From: Aminicella lysinilytica
Lineage (GTDB): Bacteria; Bacillota; Clostridia; Peptostreptococcales; Anaerovoracaceae
Reading direction: 5' to 3'
Assembly: GCF_004362975.1 (NCBI RefSeq)
Contig: NZ_SNXO01000010.1
Span: 1 to 62,080, forward strand
Length of the DNA stretch: 62,080 nucleotides
This document shows, one piece after another, positions 49,125-59,462 of the stretch. A model generated the notes under the pieces. That model was not told the origin of the DNA and ran no database searches. It saw nothing but the letters and a program-made list of their open reading frames with translations. Each line of letters opens with the position of its first letter. Within the stretch, counting starts at the first letter, position 1. The translations under genes and the position numbers were made by a program.

Positions 49125-51086
49125 TTATTTGTCCTGTGCGGCCTGATGCTCAGCGATGATTTTCTCAGCCATCTGCTTAGGCACCTCCTGATATCTGTCG
49201 AAAGTCATTTCGAAAGTTCCGCGGCCCTGTGTCATTGAACGCAGTCCCAGAGAATAATCGAAAAGCTCAGCCTGAGGTGCTTCTGCCAGCAGTTTCTGCT
49301 CGCCGTTGGCCTGAGGCTCCATGCCCAGGATCTTACCGCGGCGCTTGTTCATGTCGCCCATTACGTCGCCCATGTTATCGTCCGGTACGAAGATTTCCAT
49401 GTGCATGATAGGCTCCAGCAAACAAGGTTTGGCTTCAACGATGCCCTTCTTGAATGCCAGCGCGGCAGCCATCTTGAAGGATACCTCGTTGGAATCTACT
49501 TCATGATAAGAACCGTCGTAGAGAACAGCCTTGACATTAACTACCTTGCAGCCTGCAAGAGGTCCCTTGGACATACATTCCTGAAGTCCCTTCTCAACGG
49601 CAGGCACGTAGTTTCTTGGAATGGATCCGCCGAATAGTTCTTCGGAGAATTCCAGACCGTCCTGCTGTGAAGGCGAGAATCTGATATGAACGTCACCGTA
49701 CTGGCCGGCTCCGCCTGACTGCTTCTTATGCTTGCCCTGAACATCAGAGCTACCCTTGATGGTCTCTCTGTAAGCTATTTTCTGAGGCACGATGTTGACT
49801 TCAACGCCGAACCTGTCCTTCAGCTTAGCCAGGATTATATTCAACTGGATGTCTCCCTGCCCGCCGAGGAGAGTCTGATGAGTCTCAGAATTTCTCTCGA
49901 TCATGAAGGAAGGATCCTCTTCTCTCAGTCTGTTAAGACCTGTTCCGATCTTCTCCTCATCGTTCTTATCCTTAGCCTCGATAGCTATGAAATAGTTCGG
50001 TGCAGGGAAGTCCAGCGGCAGGTATCTGATTATGTCACTCTTATCACAAAGTGTATCGCCTGATGTTGTGTACTGGAGTTTGGCAACTGCTACGATATCG
50101 CCGGCTTCGGCGTAATTCAGCTCAGTCTGCTCTTTGCCCCTCATGAAGAACAGCTTGCCCAGTTTCTCGGACTTGCCGGCTCTCTCATTATATACTTCTG
50201 TGCCGGAATTCATCTTGCCTGTAACGACCTTCATCAGAGAAATCTTTCCAACGAACGGGTCGACTATAGTCTTGAATACGAACGCCGACATAGGCGCGTC
50301 TGTTACGCAGAGTCTTTCAACAGGCTCATTGGAGTCGTTGAATCCCTGATACGGTCCGTGCTGCAACGGAGTAGGTACATAAGTCAGCAACAGGTCCAGA
50401 AGGCCTTCAACACCTTCACCGATCTGGAATGCCGATGAACATACAGGAACGATATTGCCCTCTGAAATGCCCTTGACCATGCCCTTCTTGATCTCTTCAT
50501 CAGTGAACTCGTCACCATTGAAATACTTCTCCATAAGCTCGTCATCTGCAGAAGCGATGGCTTCCTTAAGATCCTCGTCGATCTCTGCAGACAGAGGCCA
50601 GCTCAGTGGAACCAGGGTCGATCCGAACTTAGCCTTCAGCTCCTCGAAAGTCTTATAGAAATCGAACTCGTCCTTATCTCTCTTATTTATAACTATGAAG
50701 CGCGGTGTCTTGTATCTTTCACAAGCCTTCCAAGCAGCCTCTGTTCCTACCTGAATACCCGAACCGGCGTCTACCATAATAACGGCAGCCTCGGCAGCTC
50801 TCAGTGCTGCATTTACTTCGCCGATAAAATCAAAATATCCCGGTGTATCTATAAAATTGATCTTGCTATCCTTCCATTCGATTGGAACGATAGAAGTATT
50901 AATTGAATAACCTTTTTCAATTTCCATCTTATCATAATCGGAAACAGTATTACCATCTTCGACTTTACCAAGTTTCTTGATAACTCCTGTTGTCAGAAGT
51001 GCAGCCTCCAGGAAAGTGGTCTTTCCGCAGCCGCCGTGTCCCAGCAACGCAACGTTTCTAATAGTTTCGCTTGTATAGCCCTTCAT
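49125..51086 (-). CDS. EF-G-like translational GTPase (second paralogue)
   Basis: 653 residues with EF-G architecture: G1 GHGGCGKTT (about 16-24), a diverged switch region KMEIEKGYSINTS in place of [27 protein letters not shown], then domains III-V (GGQGDIQLNIILAKL, KKQSGGAGQYGDVHIRFSP, DNMGDVMGDMNKRRGKILGM). The DTPGY in place of DTPGH removes the histidine that activates GTP hydrolysis in EF-Tu and EF-G. Several Firmicutes carry such a second EF-G of unclear role; translocation, recycling or stress-related activity are all possible. Confidence 0.9.
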   Translation of the reverse strand: MKGYTSETIRNVALLGHGGCGKTTFLEAALLTTGVIKKLGKVEDGNTVSDYDKMEIEKGYSINTSIVPIEWKDSKINFIDTPGYFDFIGEVNAALRAAEAAVIMVDAGSGIQVGTEAAWKACERYKTPRFIVINKRDKDEFDFYKTFEELKAKFGSTLVPLSWPLSAEIDEDLKEAIASADDELMEKYFNGDEFTDEEIKKGMVKGISEGNIVPVCSSAFQIGEGVEGLLDLLLTYVPTPLQHGPYQGFNDSNEPVERLCVTDAPMSAFVFKTIVDPFVGKISLMKVVTGKMNSGTEVYNERAGKSEKLGKLFFMRGKEQTELNYAEAGDIVAVAKLQYTTSGDTLCDKSDIIRYLPLDFPAPNYFIAIEAKDKNDEEKIGTGLNRLREEDPSFMIERNSETHQTLLGGQGDIQLNIILAKLKDRFGVEVNIVPQKIAYRETIKGSSDVQGKHKKQSGGAGQYGDVHIRFSPSQQDGLEFSEELFGGSIPRNYVPAVEKGLQECMSKGPLAGCKVVNVKAVLYDGSYHEVDSNEVSFKMAAALAFKKGIVEAKPCLLEPIMHMEIFVPDDNMGDVMGDMNKRRGKILGMEPQANGEQKLLAEAPQAELFDYSLGLRSMTQGRGTFEMTFDRYQEVPKQMAEKIIAEHQAAQDK

Positions 51087-51140
51087 ATATGAGACCTCCT
51101 ACTTAATAATACGTCTGACGCTCTCCGCGCCAACAACATA

Positions 51141-51169
51141 AGTATAACAAAAAAGCCGCCTGTGTACAA
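51141..51169 (-). promoter_or_regulatory. Promoter of the EF-G paralogue
   Basis: Minus strand TTGTAC (51164-51169), a 17-bp spacer and TATACT (51141-51146), about 55 bp before the start. The -35 and most of the spacer are the loop and 3' stem of the terminator at 51149-51178. Confidence 0.65.
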
Positions 51170-51178
51170 CGACTTTTT
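51149..51178 (-). terminator. Terminator of the LysO-like gene
   Basis: AAAAAGTCG/CGGCTTTTTT with an 11-nt loop; the descending arm is itself the T-run. It lies 28 bp past the gene's stop codon. Confidence 0.75.
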
Positions 51179-51205
51179 GAATAGTTTGAAAATACAAATT
51201 TTTTA

Positions 51206-52189
51206 TCAGAATATGCTGCACAATATCGGCAGTATCACAGGCACGCCGAAGGTCAGCACTATGCCTATTATCAGGGCGATGAGCCCGATCTCCCTGCCCA
51301 TGACTCTCGTCACCGGCACCAGCATGGTGTCCATGCAACCGGCTGCCGCCGATGCGAAGGCCGCGCTTTTGTTCAATCTGGCGTACAGTGGCAAAAGCAT
51401 GACTGTGAAAATGTCGCGGAATACGTTGACCATGAAGCCGTAAACGCCGGCTTCGGCGCCGTAGGCTGACAACATGGTAGCCCCGGTCAGGCTGTAGTAG
51501 CCAACGCCGCTGGTGGAAATGACTGCATACTTCATTGGCATGCCCGTCACGAGGGCCGACAAAGCACCCCCTGCCATGCTTCCTATGAATATAGCCAGCA
51601 CAAAAAGCAGCACGCGGAAGCCAACTTTTTTCATATAGCGGAATACGGTCTTCTGCTGACCCATGCCTATGCCTACGCTGGTGTAGAGGACTATGAGCGA
51701 TATGGCCAGGGCTTTGTCCAGGAAAGGCGGCAGCCATGATGCGCCGGCCTTTGCCATGAAGTAGCAGGCCACGACGCCAACGATGACGCTGACTATAATG
51801 ACTATGAGGATCGGATCAACCTTGTAGCCGGACTTGCCTGATCCTGCATCTCCTTCAGCTCCCTCGACCATTTCCTCCGCTTCATCGTCGTCCTTCAACA
51901 TTTCCTGATATTTAGATAAGGGTACGAACAATTTTTCCACAATTGCACAGACAACTATGCTCCCTGCAATAGCGCAGAGTATGGTGATTATGCAGTTCAA
52001 GCCCACAACGCCTATTTCCGATATGACTTCTTTATTAGTGCCTACATTTCCGCCAATGACGAACATAAGCAATATAAGAGCGATCGTGGTGATTTTATCC
52101 ACGACCTTGTAGGCCACGGCCGGCAGATTCTGAAATCCTATGATCAGGCCTGTTCCCATGCATACAAATGGCATTAGAGTGTAGAACAT
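51206..52189 (-). CDS. LysO-type lysine exporter
   Basis: 327 residues with eight or nine membrane segments in two halves. The first half (MFYTLMPFVCMGTGLIIGF, ITTIALILLMFVIGGNVGTNKEV) and the second (SLIVLYTSVGIGMGQQK, STSGVGYYSLTGATMLSAYGAEAGVYGFMVNVFRDIFTVMLLPL) match the LysO/YbjE (DUF340) family that exports lysine and thialysine. An acidic loop (DDDEAEEMVEGAEGD) separates the halves. GGGGAGG precedes the ATG. The promoter shares a box with the arg operon, which supports a role in basic-amino-acid balance. Confidence 0.88.
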   Translation of the reverse strand: MFYTLMPFVCMGTGLIIGFQNLPAVAYKVVDKITTIALILLMFVIGGNVGTNKEVISEIGVVGLNCIITILCAIAGSIVVCAIVEKLFVPLSKYQEMLKDDDEAEEMVEGAEGDAGSGKSGYKVDPILIVIIVSVIVGVVACYFMAKAGASWLPPFLDKALAISLIVLYTSVGIGMGQQKTVFRYMKKVGFRVLLFVLAIFIGSMAGGALSALVTGMPMKYAVISTSGVGYYSLTGATMLSAYGAEAGVYGFMVNVFRDIFTVMLLPLYARLNKSAAFASAAAGCMDTMLVPVTRVMGREIGLIALIIGIVLTFGVPVILPILCSIF

Positions 52190-52212
52190 CGCTAACCTCC
52201 CCGTTATATTGC

Positions 52213-52241
52213 TAAAATACCACTTTAGTACGCCAGAATCA
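52213..52241 (-). promoter_or_regulatory. Promoter of the LysO-like gene with arg-type box
   Basis: Minus strand TTGATT, a 17-bp spacer and TATTTT, about 25 bp before the start codon. The spacer holds CGTACTAAAGTGGTA (52218-52232), 14 of 15 bases identical to the box at the arg promoter and in the same place relative to -35 and -10. Confidence 0.65.
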
Positions 52242-52256
52242 ATAGACCCACGCAGA

Positions 52257-52304
52257 AAAAAACCGGCGCGACAGAAGTAATTCCGAAGCGCCGATTGCGG
52301 TTCA
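52257..52304 (-). terminator. Terminator of asnS
   Basis: AACCG...CGGCGC pairs with GCGCCGGTT across a long imperfect hairpin, followed by TTTTTTT on the minus strand. About 33 bp past the asnS stop. Confidence 0.8.
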
Positions 52305-52336
52305 ATATTTTATTAAATCCAGTACGTTTTGTTCGC

Positions 52337-53737
52337 CTAAAACTCCGATGTTTTCGGCGTCCTCGGGAACGGCAGCACATCGCGGATGTTGCTCATGCCC
52401 GTTACATACATTATCATGCGCTCGAAGCCAAGGCCGTAGCCTGCGTGCTTGACGCCGCCGTATTTACGCAGCTCCAAATACCACCAGTAATCCTTTTCGT
52501 TGAGGCCCATTTCCTTCATGCGGGCCTGTAGAACATCCATGCGCTCTTCTCTCTGACTGCCGCCGATGATCTCGCCAACGTCCGGAACCAGCATATCGCA
52601 TGCCGCCACGGTCTTGCCGTCATCGTTGAGCCTCATGTAGAAGGCCTTGATGTCCTTAGGATAATCCGTCACGAATATCGGCTTCTTGAAGACTTCCTCG
52701 GTCAGGTATCTCTCATGCTCGGTCTGCAGGTCGATGCCCCACTCTACAGGGTACTGGAATTCCTTGTCGGCCTTCTGCAGGATCTCCACGGCCTTAGTGT
52801 ACGGCACTCTGTCGAAATCCGAATTTACCACATGGTGAAGCCTGTCCAGCAAGCCCTTGTCTACGAATTTATTGAAGAACTCCATCTCTTCAGGAGCGTT
52901 TTCCAAAACATAGTTGATGATGTATTTGACCATGTCTTCGGCTACCTGCATATCGTTGTCCAGGTCGGCGAAGGCGATTTCCGGCTCGATCATCCAGAAC
53001 TCAGAGGCGTGTCTTGCCGTGTTGGAATTCTCCGCTCTGAAGGTCGGTCCGAAGGTGTAGACGTTTCTGAAGGCCAGGGCGAATATCTCCGCTTCCAGCT
53101 GTCCGCTTACGGTCAGGTTGGTCTCCTTGCCAAAAAAGTCCTGGGAATAATCTATCTTGCCATCCTCCGTAAGAGGCGGGTTTTTCATGTCCAAAGTTGT
53201 CACCTGGAACATTTCGCCGGCGCCCTCGGCGTCGCTGCCCGTGATTATCGGGGTGTGCACGTAAACAAAATCCCTCTCCTGGAAGAATTTATGTATGGCG
53301 TAGGCTACCAGTGATCTCACGCGGAAAACTGCCGCAAAGGTGTTGCTCCTCGGCCTCAGGTGTGCGATCTCGCGCAAAAACTCCATTGAATGTCTTTTGT
53401 TCTGCAAAGGGTAGTCTGCGGCGGAGTCTGCCTCCATGGTTACTTCCTCGGCGTGGATCTCAAAGGGCTGCTTGGCGTCTGGCGTCATTAGCATCGTGCC
53501 CTTGATGAGCAATGCCGACGACAAAGGCGCCTTGGCTACTTCTTCGAAGTTGTCGAGTTTGTCTGCCTCGTAAACTATCTGTACCGGCTGGAAAAATGTT
53601 CCGTCATTTAGATTGATGAAGCCAAACTTGTTGGAATTCCTGTTCTGCCTGACCCATCCTCTCACGACGACTTCCTTACCGGCGTATTTTTCTGTGTTTC
53701 TGAAAAGTTCTCTCAGTTGAATATCTTTAGTGACCAT
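52337..53737 (-). CDS. asnS: Asparaginyl-tRNA synthetase
   Basis: A class IIb synthetase of 466 residues. The N-terminal OB fold ([35 protein letters not shown]) binds the anticodon; class II motifs follow: motif 2 ([28 protein letters not shown], with asparagine-type features) and motif 3 ([29 protein letters not shown]). The start at 53737 has AAAGGAATAAG upstream; a longer frame adds 33 residues with no family resemblance. Its own promoter is unclear. No T-box found upstream. Confidence 0.96.
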   Translation of the reverse strand: MVTKDIQLRELFRNTEKYAGKEVVVRGWVRQNRNSNKFGFINLNDGTFFQPVQIVYEADKLDNFEEVAKAPLSSALLIKGTMLMTPDAKQPFEIHAEEVTMEADSAADYPLQNKRHSMEFLREIAHLRPRSNTFAAVFRVRSLVAYAIHKFFQERDFVYVHTPIITGSDAEGAGEMFQVTTLDMKNPPLTEDGKIDYSQDFFGKETNLTVSGQLEAEIFALAFRNVYTFGPTFRAENSNTARHASEFWMIEPEIAFADLDNDMQVAEDMVKYIINYVLENAPEEMEFFNKFVDKGLLDRLHHVVNSDFDRVPYTKAVEILQKADKEFQYPVEWGIDLQTEHERYLTEEVFKKPIFVTDYPKDIKAFYMRLNDDGKTVAACDMLVPDVGEIIGGSQREERMDVLQARMKEMGLNEKDYWWYLELRKYGGVKHAGYGLGFERMIMYVTGMSNIRDVLPFPRTPKTSEF

Positions 53738-53910
53738 CTTATTCCTTTCCGTGAAGATCCGGTGGCTGGGCGGCACGCAGTACGGTGCCTGGTGCTGGAC
53801 GCGGCGCCACTTGGGCTTTCCGGCACTGCTGGCCATGTCGCCACCTTCTCACGTTTTTATTTCATTGTTTTGTATTATATCACAGGTTCGTACCCGTTGC
53901 AAATACAGAA

Positions 53911-53947
53911 CTGTCGGGCACTTCAATTATTTTGGCAGTTGCCCACT
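53911..53947. repeat. Decayed CTGTCGGGCA element
   Basis: CTGTCGGGCACTT (53911-53923) and GTTGCCC-ACT (53938-53947) match the ends of elements A and B at 10419-10612, with the interior shortened to about 15 bp. Confidence 0.6.
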
Positions 53948-54020
53948 ATTCCGTCTTACAGATATTTCTAGCCCCAAGTTCTGACCCAATGCCGCGCACC
54001 TCTTTAACTGATTTTTAGGC

Positions 54021-54351
54021 AATACGTGCGGGGGTCGCACGTATTGGCCCTGTTTCTAGACCCGAGGTGCGATTTTAGGATTTGAAAAAAATAATACGCA
54101 CTTATTTGAGGTTTTGGCGACCATGAAAGTGCGCATATTGAAATTTCAACATTTTATCTGCGTACTTATATACTATTTCAGAACAAAAACAGTGTTCTTA
54201 AGGCCTAATTCGCTACCATTAAATCCCATTTATGTGTGCCTGCCCCATCAGCGCGCACCTCGGTCTGTTTGATTCAGTCAATAAGTGCGAATTTGGTTTA
54301 CAATAAAATAAAATACGCACTATCATCTCTGATATTTGATCAATACGTGCG
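54021..54351. repeat. 31-bp-phased CGCAC/GTGCG array before the SseB-like gene
   Basis: Half-sites: GTGCG 54026, CGCAC 54036, GTGCG 54067, CGCAC 54097, GTGCG 54129, CGTAC 54161 (one change), GTGTT 54192 (weak), none clear at 54223, CGCAC 54254, GTGCG 54285, CGCAC 54316, GTGCG 54347. From 54036 on all keep a 31-bp register within one base and alternate in orientation. Sites read AATACGTGCG or ATAAGTGCG on one flank. The array ends 27 bp before the -35 of the next gene and accounts for much of the gene-free 53738-54436. Confidence 0.75.
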
Positions 54352-54377
54352 CAACCTCTTCCAAGCCATAATATCGA

Positions 54378-54406
54378 TTGCATTTCTCCCCAATCCTTGT
54401 TAGAAT
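54378..54406 (+). promoter_or_regulatory. Promoter of the SseB-like gene
   Basis: TTGCAT (54378-54383), a 17-bp spacer and TAGAAT (54401-54406), 30 bp before the start codon, immediately downstream of the half-site array. Confidence 0.8.
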
Positions 54407-54436
54407 AAATTCACCTATATAAAGGAGGATAAAATC

Positions 54437-54871
54437 ATGACAGATAATATGAAGCCTATGAACGAGGAAGGCTATACAGAGCAAATGCTCCAGGACGGCA
54501 GCACACTGGTATACCTGAAGCACAGGTTCATGGAAAAGAAAACCAAGGAACAACTTGACTGGATCTACAGCTGCATCCGTGATTCCAAGCTTATCGTTCC
54601 ACTGATTCCCATCAGCAAGAAGCCGGACATGCTCGAAGACGATGACGGCACCAAGTACCTGGCAATCTTCTCACAGGAAGAACAGATGCCGGAGGACTAC
54701 CGCGATGAATTTATTTTAGAGTCCATGACCTTCGAAGCCTGCCTTGAACTGGCCAGAAGCAATCCTGAAATCGATTCCATGGCCCTTGACGGATTCACGG
54801 AAACTATGGTAATAGATTTTCCTTTGGCCGAGGTCATTCTGCAAACGCCATCAAGATCGCACAAAGAGTAG
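54437..54871 (+). CDS. SseB-like domain protein
   Basis: 144 residues, soluble. The middle resembles the SseB N-terminal domain: LIVPLIPISKKPDMLEDDDGTKYLAIFSQEEQMPED, then MTFEACLELARSNPEIDSMALDGFTETMVIDFPLAEVI. SseB-type domains are of unclear function, sometimes linked to secretion or enhanced serine sensitivity. AAAGGAGGATAAAATC precedes the ATG. It is a single gene under a good promoter and next to the phased array, convergent with the large GGDEF/EAL gene. Confidence 0.75.
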   Translation: MTDNMKPMNEEGYTEQMLQDGSTLVYLKHRFMEKKTKEQLDWIYSCIRDSKLIVPLIPISKKPDMLEDDDGTKYLAIFSQEEQMPEDYRDEFILESMTFEACLELARSNPEIDSMALDGFTETMVIDFPLAEVILQTPSRSHKE

Positions 54872-54923
54872 CTCGTCAGGCTGCCGCTCCAGCCGTCGGC
54901 CTGCTCGCAGGAATCAGGCCATT

Positions 54924-57900
54924 TCACTGGCAGATAACATCTGCGTAAAATGCGATGCAGCCTTTTCCGTTGCGCTTGGCTGTGTACAGAGCCATATCCG
55001 CTTTCGGATACAGGGCTTCGAAGCTATTGCCGTCAGCCGGCGCAGTGGCTATACCGATGCTGGCCGACAGTGAAATGCCTTTGGCTGCTGTCGGTTCCGA
55101 ATCGCTGGCCGACAGTGAAATGCCTTTGGTCTTAGATAAAGTCTCGCTATAGTTACACGGCTTGGACAGCTCCGCGAAGAACTGCTCCGCCTTAGCTGCG
55201 ATGGCAGATTTGTCCGGCATATTGCAGAGGAATACGATGAATTCATCTCCACCCAGTCTGCCAACCAGATCATCCACACGGAAAACATCCTGAAGACTTT
55301 TTGCCACATCTACCAGGACCTTATCGCCGGTTATATGGCCGTAGCTGTCATTCAGGCCTTTGAAATTATCGATATCTATGACCAGTAACGCGTTGATGTC
55401 CCGCGTCGTACCGGCGGCACCTGACGATATTGGCTGGCAGGCCTGATCCGCCGCGGTAATAGTGCTATTCATCTTCTCAGCGAACACTACCCTGTTCAGC
55501 AATCCTGTAAGGGCGTCAGTCTCAGCACGCAGCCTGATATCCATATCCTCGCGCTTGATTTTGTCTATGTCCTCGAAAGTCAGATAAGCTTCCACGTCGG
55601 CAGTGCTAGGATACTTCATCAACTCCACAGTCAGCCTCAGCCAGCGAGTACCGCCATCAGGGAGACACTCGCGGTAATCCAGAGTTTTCTGGCCGATGCC
55701 CCTGTAATAATCACCCAGCAGCGCCGCAGAATTAGCAATAGCCTCATAAGCCGGCCTGTCCTCTTCACAGACATGCTCAGCAGCATATTTTTTCATTCTG
55801 CCGTTAAAGTTCCGCAGGTTTTCATCGAAATCCATATTAAGCAAATTGCCTTCCTGAATATCCTTAGTGACTGATTTACTTATATTGCAGCGCAACAATG
55901 TATATGATTCAGGGACCCTGTTTTCCAATGACTGACGCCATCGGCTGTAAATCATTTCCTTCTCCATCTGCCCCGTAATATCCTCGTGGGATACTATAGC
56001 AAACACAGGGCGGCCTGTAGAGAAAATCGTAGAGAACCCTGCTTTGATCCAACGGTACCCGACAGGCAAACGCAACTGAAATACCTGGTCGCCATTTTTG
56101 GCACCGCCAACAATATTCTCATAGAATTCTCTTACTTTCGGAATACTGTCATCAGGTACTACCCCAGCCTCTATCATGCCATCGGGCATATTCTCCACCC
56201 TCTCCGGCAAGCCACAGTCAACAGCCAGATTTGGCGGCACTATCAGCACCCTTTCATCTACCATAAAATGGCAGACCTTATTCCCGGCGTTCTGCATAGC
56301 CAGCTTGTAGCCGGCTTCGCTTAAGCGCAGATGCTCTATCGTCGACTGCTGTTCTCTTACATCTGTCATAATTGTATCTATGAGATCCACTTCCGAAGAC
56401 ATATCGTTGACATGCTCCTCAGCAGTATTCCCTTGGTATGCAGGCGCCACAGCACTGGTGAAGAAGATATTCAGATATCTTTCCCCCGTAATTGTCTTGC
56501 GCATATTTCCATTTATCATGACCCACACATAGCCGCCATCGCAATGGCGCAGGCGATATCTGGCATCACGTATATGTTCCCCCCGCAAGAGTGCGGCGGC
56601 AATGTTTCCCACATACTCCTTATCATCAGGATGAACGCCTTCCATTACATCTTCCTTATATGAAAACTCCTGTTTAACGCCCGGCTTCATGCCCACCAGA
56701 TTCATGAACCCCTCGCTGCGATAGGATGGCTCAATTGAATCGTCATCCTGCACCTTCATGCGCACCAGCCCTCCCGGCACGCTGTCCATAATGGCATTCT
56801 TCTCCTCATTATCGCTTGCTATGACACGGTTAAGCTCGCGGCGGGTGATCAGCACGGTCACGTAATCGCCAAGGGCCGACAGGCCGCCTATAAGGTCCGC
56901 CTTTTGTGCGGGGTTGTTCAGACCAACTATGCCTATGATCTGTCCGTCCTTTTTCAGTGGTATGGCTACCAGGGACTTTATGGACAAAGCCTGAAAAACC
57001 TCTTTTTCCCTGGCGCCGACAACCAGCACGCTTACATCTTCGATGCTGACATAGTCTTTGTCAGCAAGGGCCTGCAGCAAAAAATCCGCCGTCGGCAGGG
57101 GCAGATCCCTGACGATATTTTTGTTCCCTGCGACTCCATGAGCGCAAACCTCGTAGGTACTGCTGACAGTGTCTTGACGCCTGTCGAACTCCAGCACGTA
57201 TGACCTGTCGCCGTGGAAGAACGCCAGCATTTTGCTCAGTATGGCGCGGACGCCTGCATCGGCATCAGCCTGGCCGAGAAGTTGGTGGGCCACGCCGTCC
57301 AAAAATCTCAACTGCTCTATAGTCTCCGAGCGCTTAAGCTCGGATATTTTTTGTTCCGTTATGTTCTGATTGATGCAGTAGACCAGGCAACGGGCCTCGG
57401 CCGTGGCTATGACGCGCATTGTCACTCGCAGGTAGACCTTCTCGTCGCAGCCGGGCAGACCCACGAAAATACACTCCAGGGTCTTCTCCACGCCTGTTTT
57501 CATGTTGTCGCGCAAAAATGACAATATAGTCCTGCGGCTCTTTTGATCCAGGTGTTTCATCCAGTCCAGCTTAAGAGCATCGTCCAGCGTCATTCCCGTG
57601 CTGCCTATTACTTCCATATATTTGTCGTTGGCGCGCAGGAGTTCTATGCGGTCGTTATGGTATTCATATACGCAGGCGCCACCGATGTAACTGTTGAAAA
57701 TCAATATATCCATAGACTCAGGATCCCAGAACTCATTATTATCCAGATTCTCCACTGTCTCGACAGCCATGATTTTCTGCTGCTTGCTGCTATCCCTTAG
57801 CAGTTCTTCGAAATCTTCCTTAGCCATAGGTTTGGCATAGAGATAGCCCTGCACATAAAAGCATCCTATAGACTTGAGGAAATCCGCCTGGCGGACAGTT

Positions 57901-59440
57901 TCCACTCCCTCGGCGATTATAGTCATATCCAGCCATTTGGACATGCGCACCATGGATTCTATAATATCTCCGCCCCTCGATGTATCTCCCTCTGAATCCA
58001 AAAATCCCATATCCAGCTTGATTATCTGAGCAGGTACATCCTTAAGGGTATTAAGAGATGAATAGCCGCTGCCGAAATCATCGATTTCTACGGTGAAGCC
58101 CATATCAACAAGTTCCTGAACGATGTCGATTATCTTCTTATCGTCAATAGCGAAGGCGGATTCCGTGATTTCAAGCCGCAACAGGTCGACAGAAATACCA
58201 TACTTGCTGACAAGGTCGGAAATAGTCGGAATAAGGTCTTCCTTGTACACATCATATCTGGATATGTTGACGGACACAGGCAGGACTTCTCCTCCTTGAT
58301 CCATCCACCTGCGCATATCCGCGCATACCTGTTCCCAGATGTACTTGTCCAGTTCGTATATGAATCCATTTCTCTCAAATATGTGAACGAAGGTCCCCGG
58401 CGACAGTATTCCCCTCTCAGGATGCCTCCACCGTACCAAGGCTTCGGCGCCTATAAGGGCTCCCGTGTTATGGTTATACTGAGGCTGGAACCAGGGTTCG
58501 AACTGTCCCTCCTCCAGGGCAGTTCCCATTTCGCTTACTATCTGCTGCTCAGCCATCTCTGCATCTTTCATTGAATCGTTGAAATAGGCCACATTCGTAT
58601 TGAATCTGCCCTTAACAGTACTGCAGGCCGTAACAGCCCTGTCGTACATGGTGCTCACAGACAGTGAAAGATCGTCTACAACATATCTTCCTATGCTGAA
58701 TGACAAGGGCCTGATAGATCCGTCAAAGGCAGCCACGCTTTCCTCGCATTTACGTAGTTCTTCTGACTGGGCATATTTGGCAGGATAGAGAGCAGAGAAA
58801 TTATCCGCCATCATACGACCGGATATTCCTTCCATCTGCATAAATGCCGGCTTGGCTATTCCTGCAACGAACCGCAGGACTTCGTCACCCTTGACCGTTC
58901 CATACTGATCATTTATCATTTTGAAATTGTTGATATCCAGGCAAGCCATAATATAATAGCCCGGCTCCTTTTCCACTATCATTTTCTCTGCCTTCTGCAG
59001 GAAAGCATAGCGGTTGTAAAGCCCCGTAAGTACGTCTATCTGCAGTTCGTCTACAGTAATCGCGGACTCATGAAGATTTATTATATTCCTGACTCTCTGC
59101 CTGATGATCAGAGGTTTATACGGCTTGGAAACATAGTCGCCTGCCCCCATCATAAAGGCCTTGACTTCAGACGCATCCTCATTCTTGGCCGTAGCCACCA
59201 CAACGGGTATGTGCTTCAGCTTCTCATCAGCCTTCATTTGCTCCAGGGCCTGAAATCCATCCATTACAGGCATTATAAGGTCAAGAAGTACAGCGGATAT
59301 CCTAACCCGTGTTTCCTCATAACATCCAGTGCCTCTGCTCCATTGGCAGCTTCCAGAATATCATAGTCACTGTCCAGGATCACCTTAAGCATTTTCCTGT
59401 TAGACTCCACATCGTCAACTATCAACAAAGTGCGTCTCAT
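54924..59440 (-). CDS. Giant REC-EAL-PAS-GAF-GGDEF cyclic-di-GMP protein, apparent frameshift
   Basis: Restoring one base gives about 1505 residues. The start MRRTLLIVDDVESNRKMLKVILD (ATG 59438-59440, AGGAGG upstream) and the receiver's LLDLIMPVMDGFQAL are in different frames; a GGG at 59306-59308 probably lacks a fourth G. Domains (restored numbering): receiver 1-125; degenerate GGDEF about 130-295 (RMMADNF in place of GGDEF); EAL about 300-550 with AEALVRW, LEITES, IDDFGSGYSSL, EGVET, so likely an active phosphodiesterase; PAS about 580-710; GAF 720-870; PAS domains 880-1280; C-terminal GGDEF with intact RLGGDEF, likely an active cyclase. A 45-bp duplication lies in the final domain. It is soluble and follows the M6 protease by 22 bp. 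Confidence 0.85.
55059..55129 (-). repeat. 45-bp in-frame duplication in the GGDEF domain
   Basis: A 26-bp core at 55059-55084 recurs at 55104-55129, a 45-bp step. It duplicates the KGISLSAS strand, giving KGISLSASDSEPTAAKGISLSASIGIA inside the C-terminal GGDEF domain. Confidence 0.88.
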
Positions 59441-59462
59441 TTGTCTTTCCTCCTGCTTACTT

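Noticed and set aside
53717-54018. Overlapping small frames upstream of asnS
   Set aside because: Three frames of similar length overlap, none with a ribosome site or domain.
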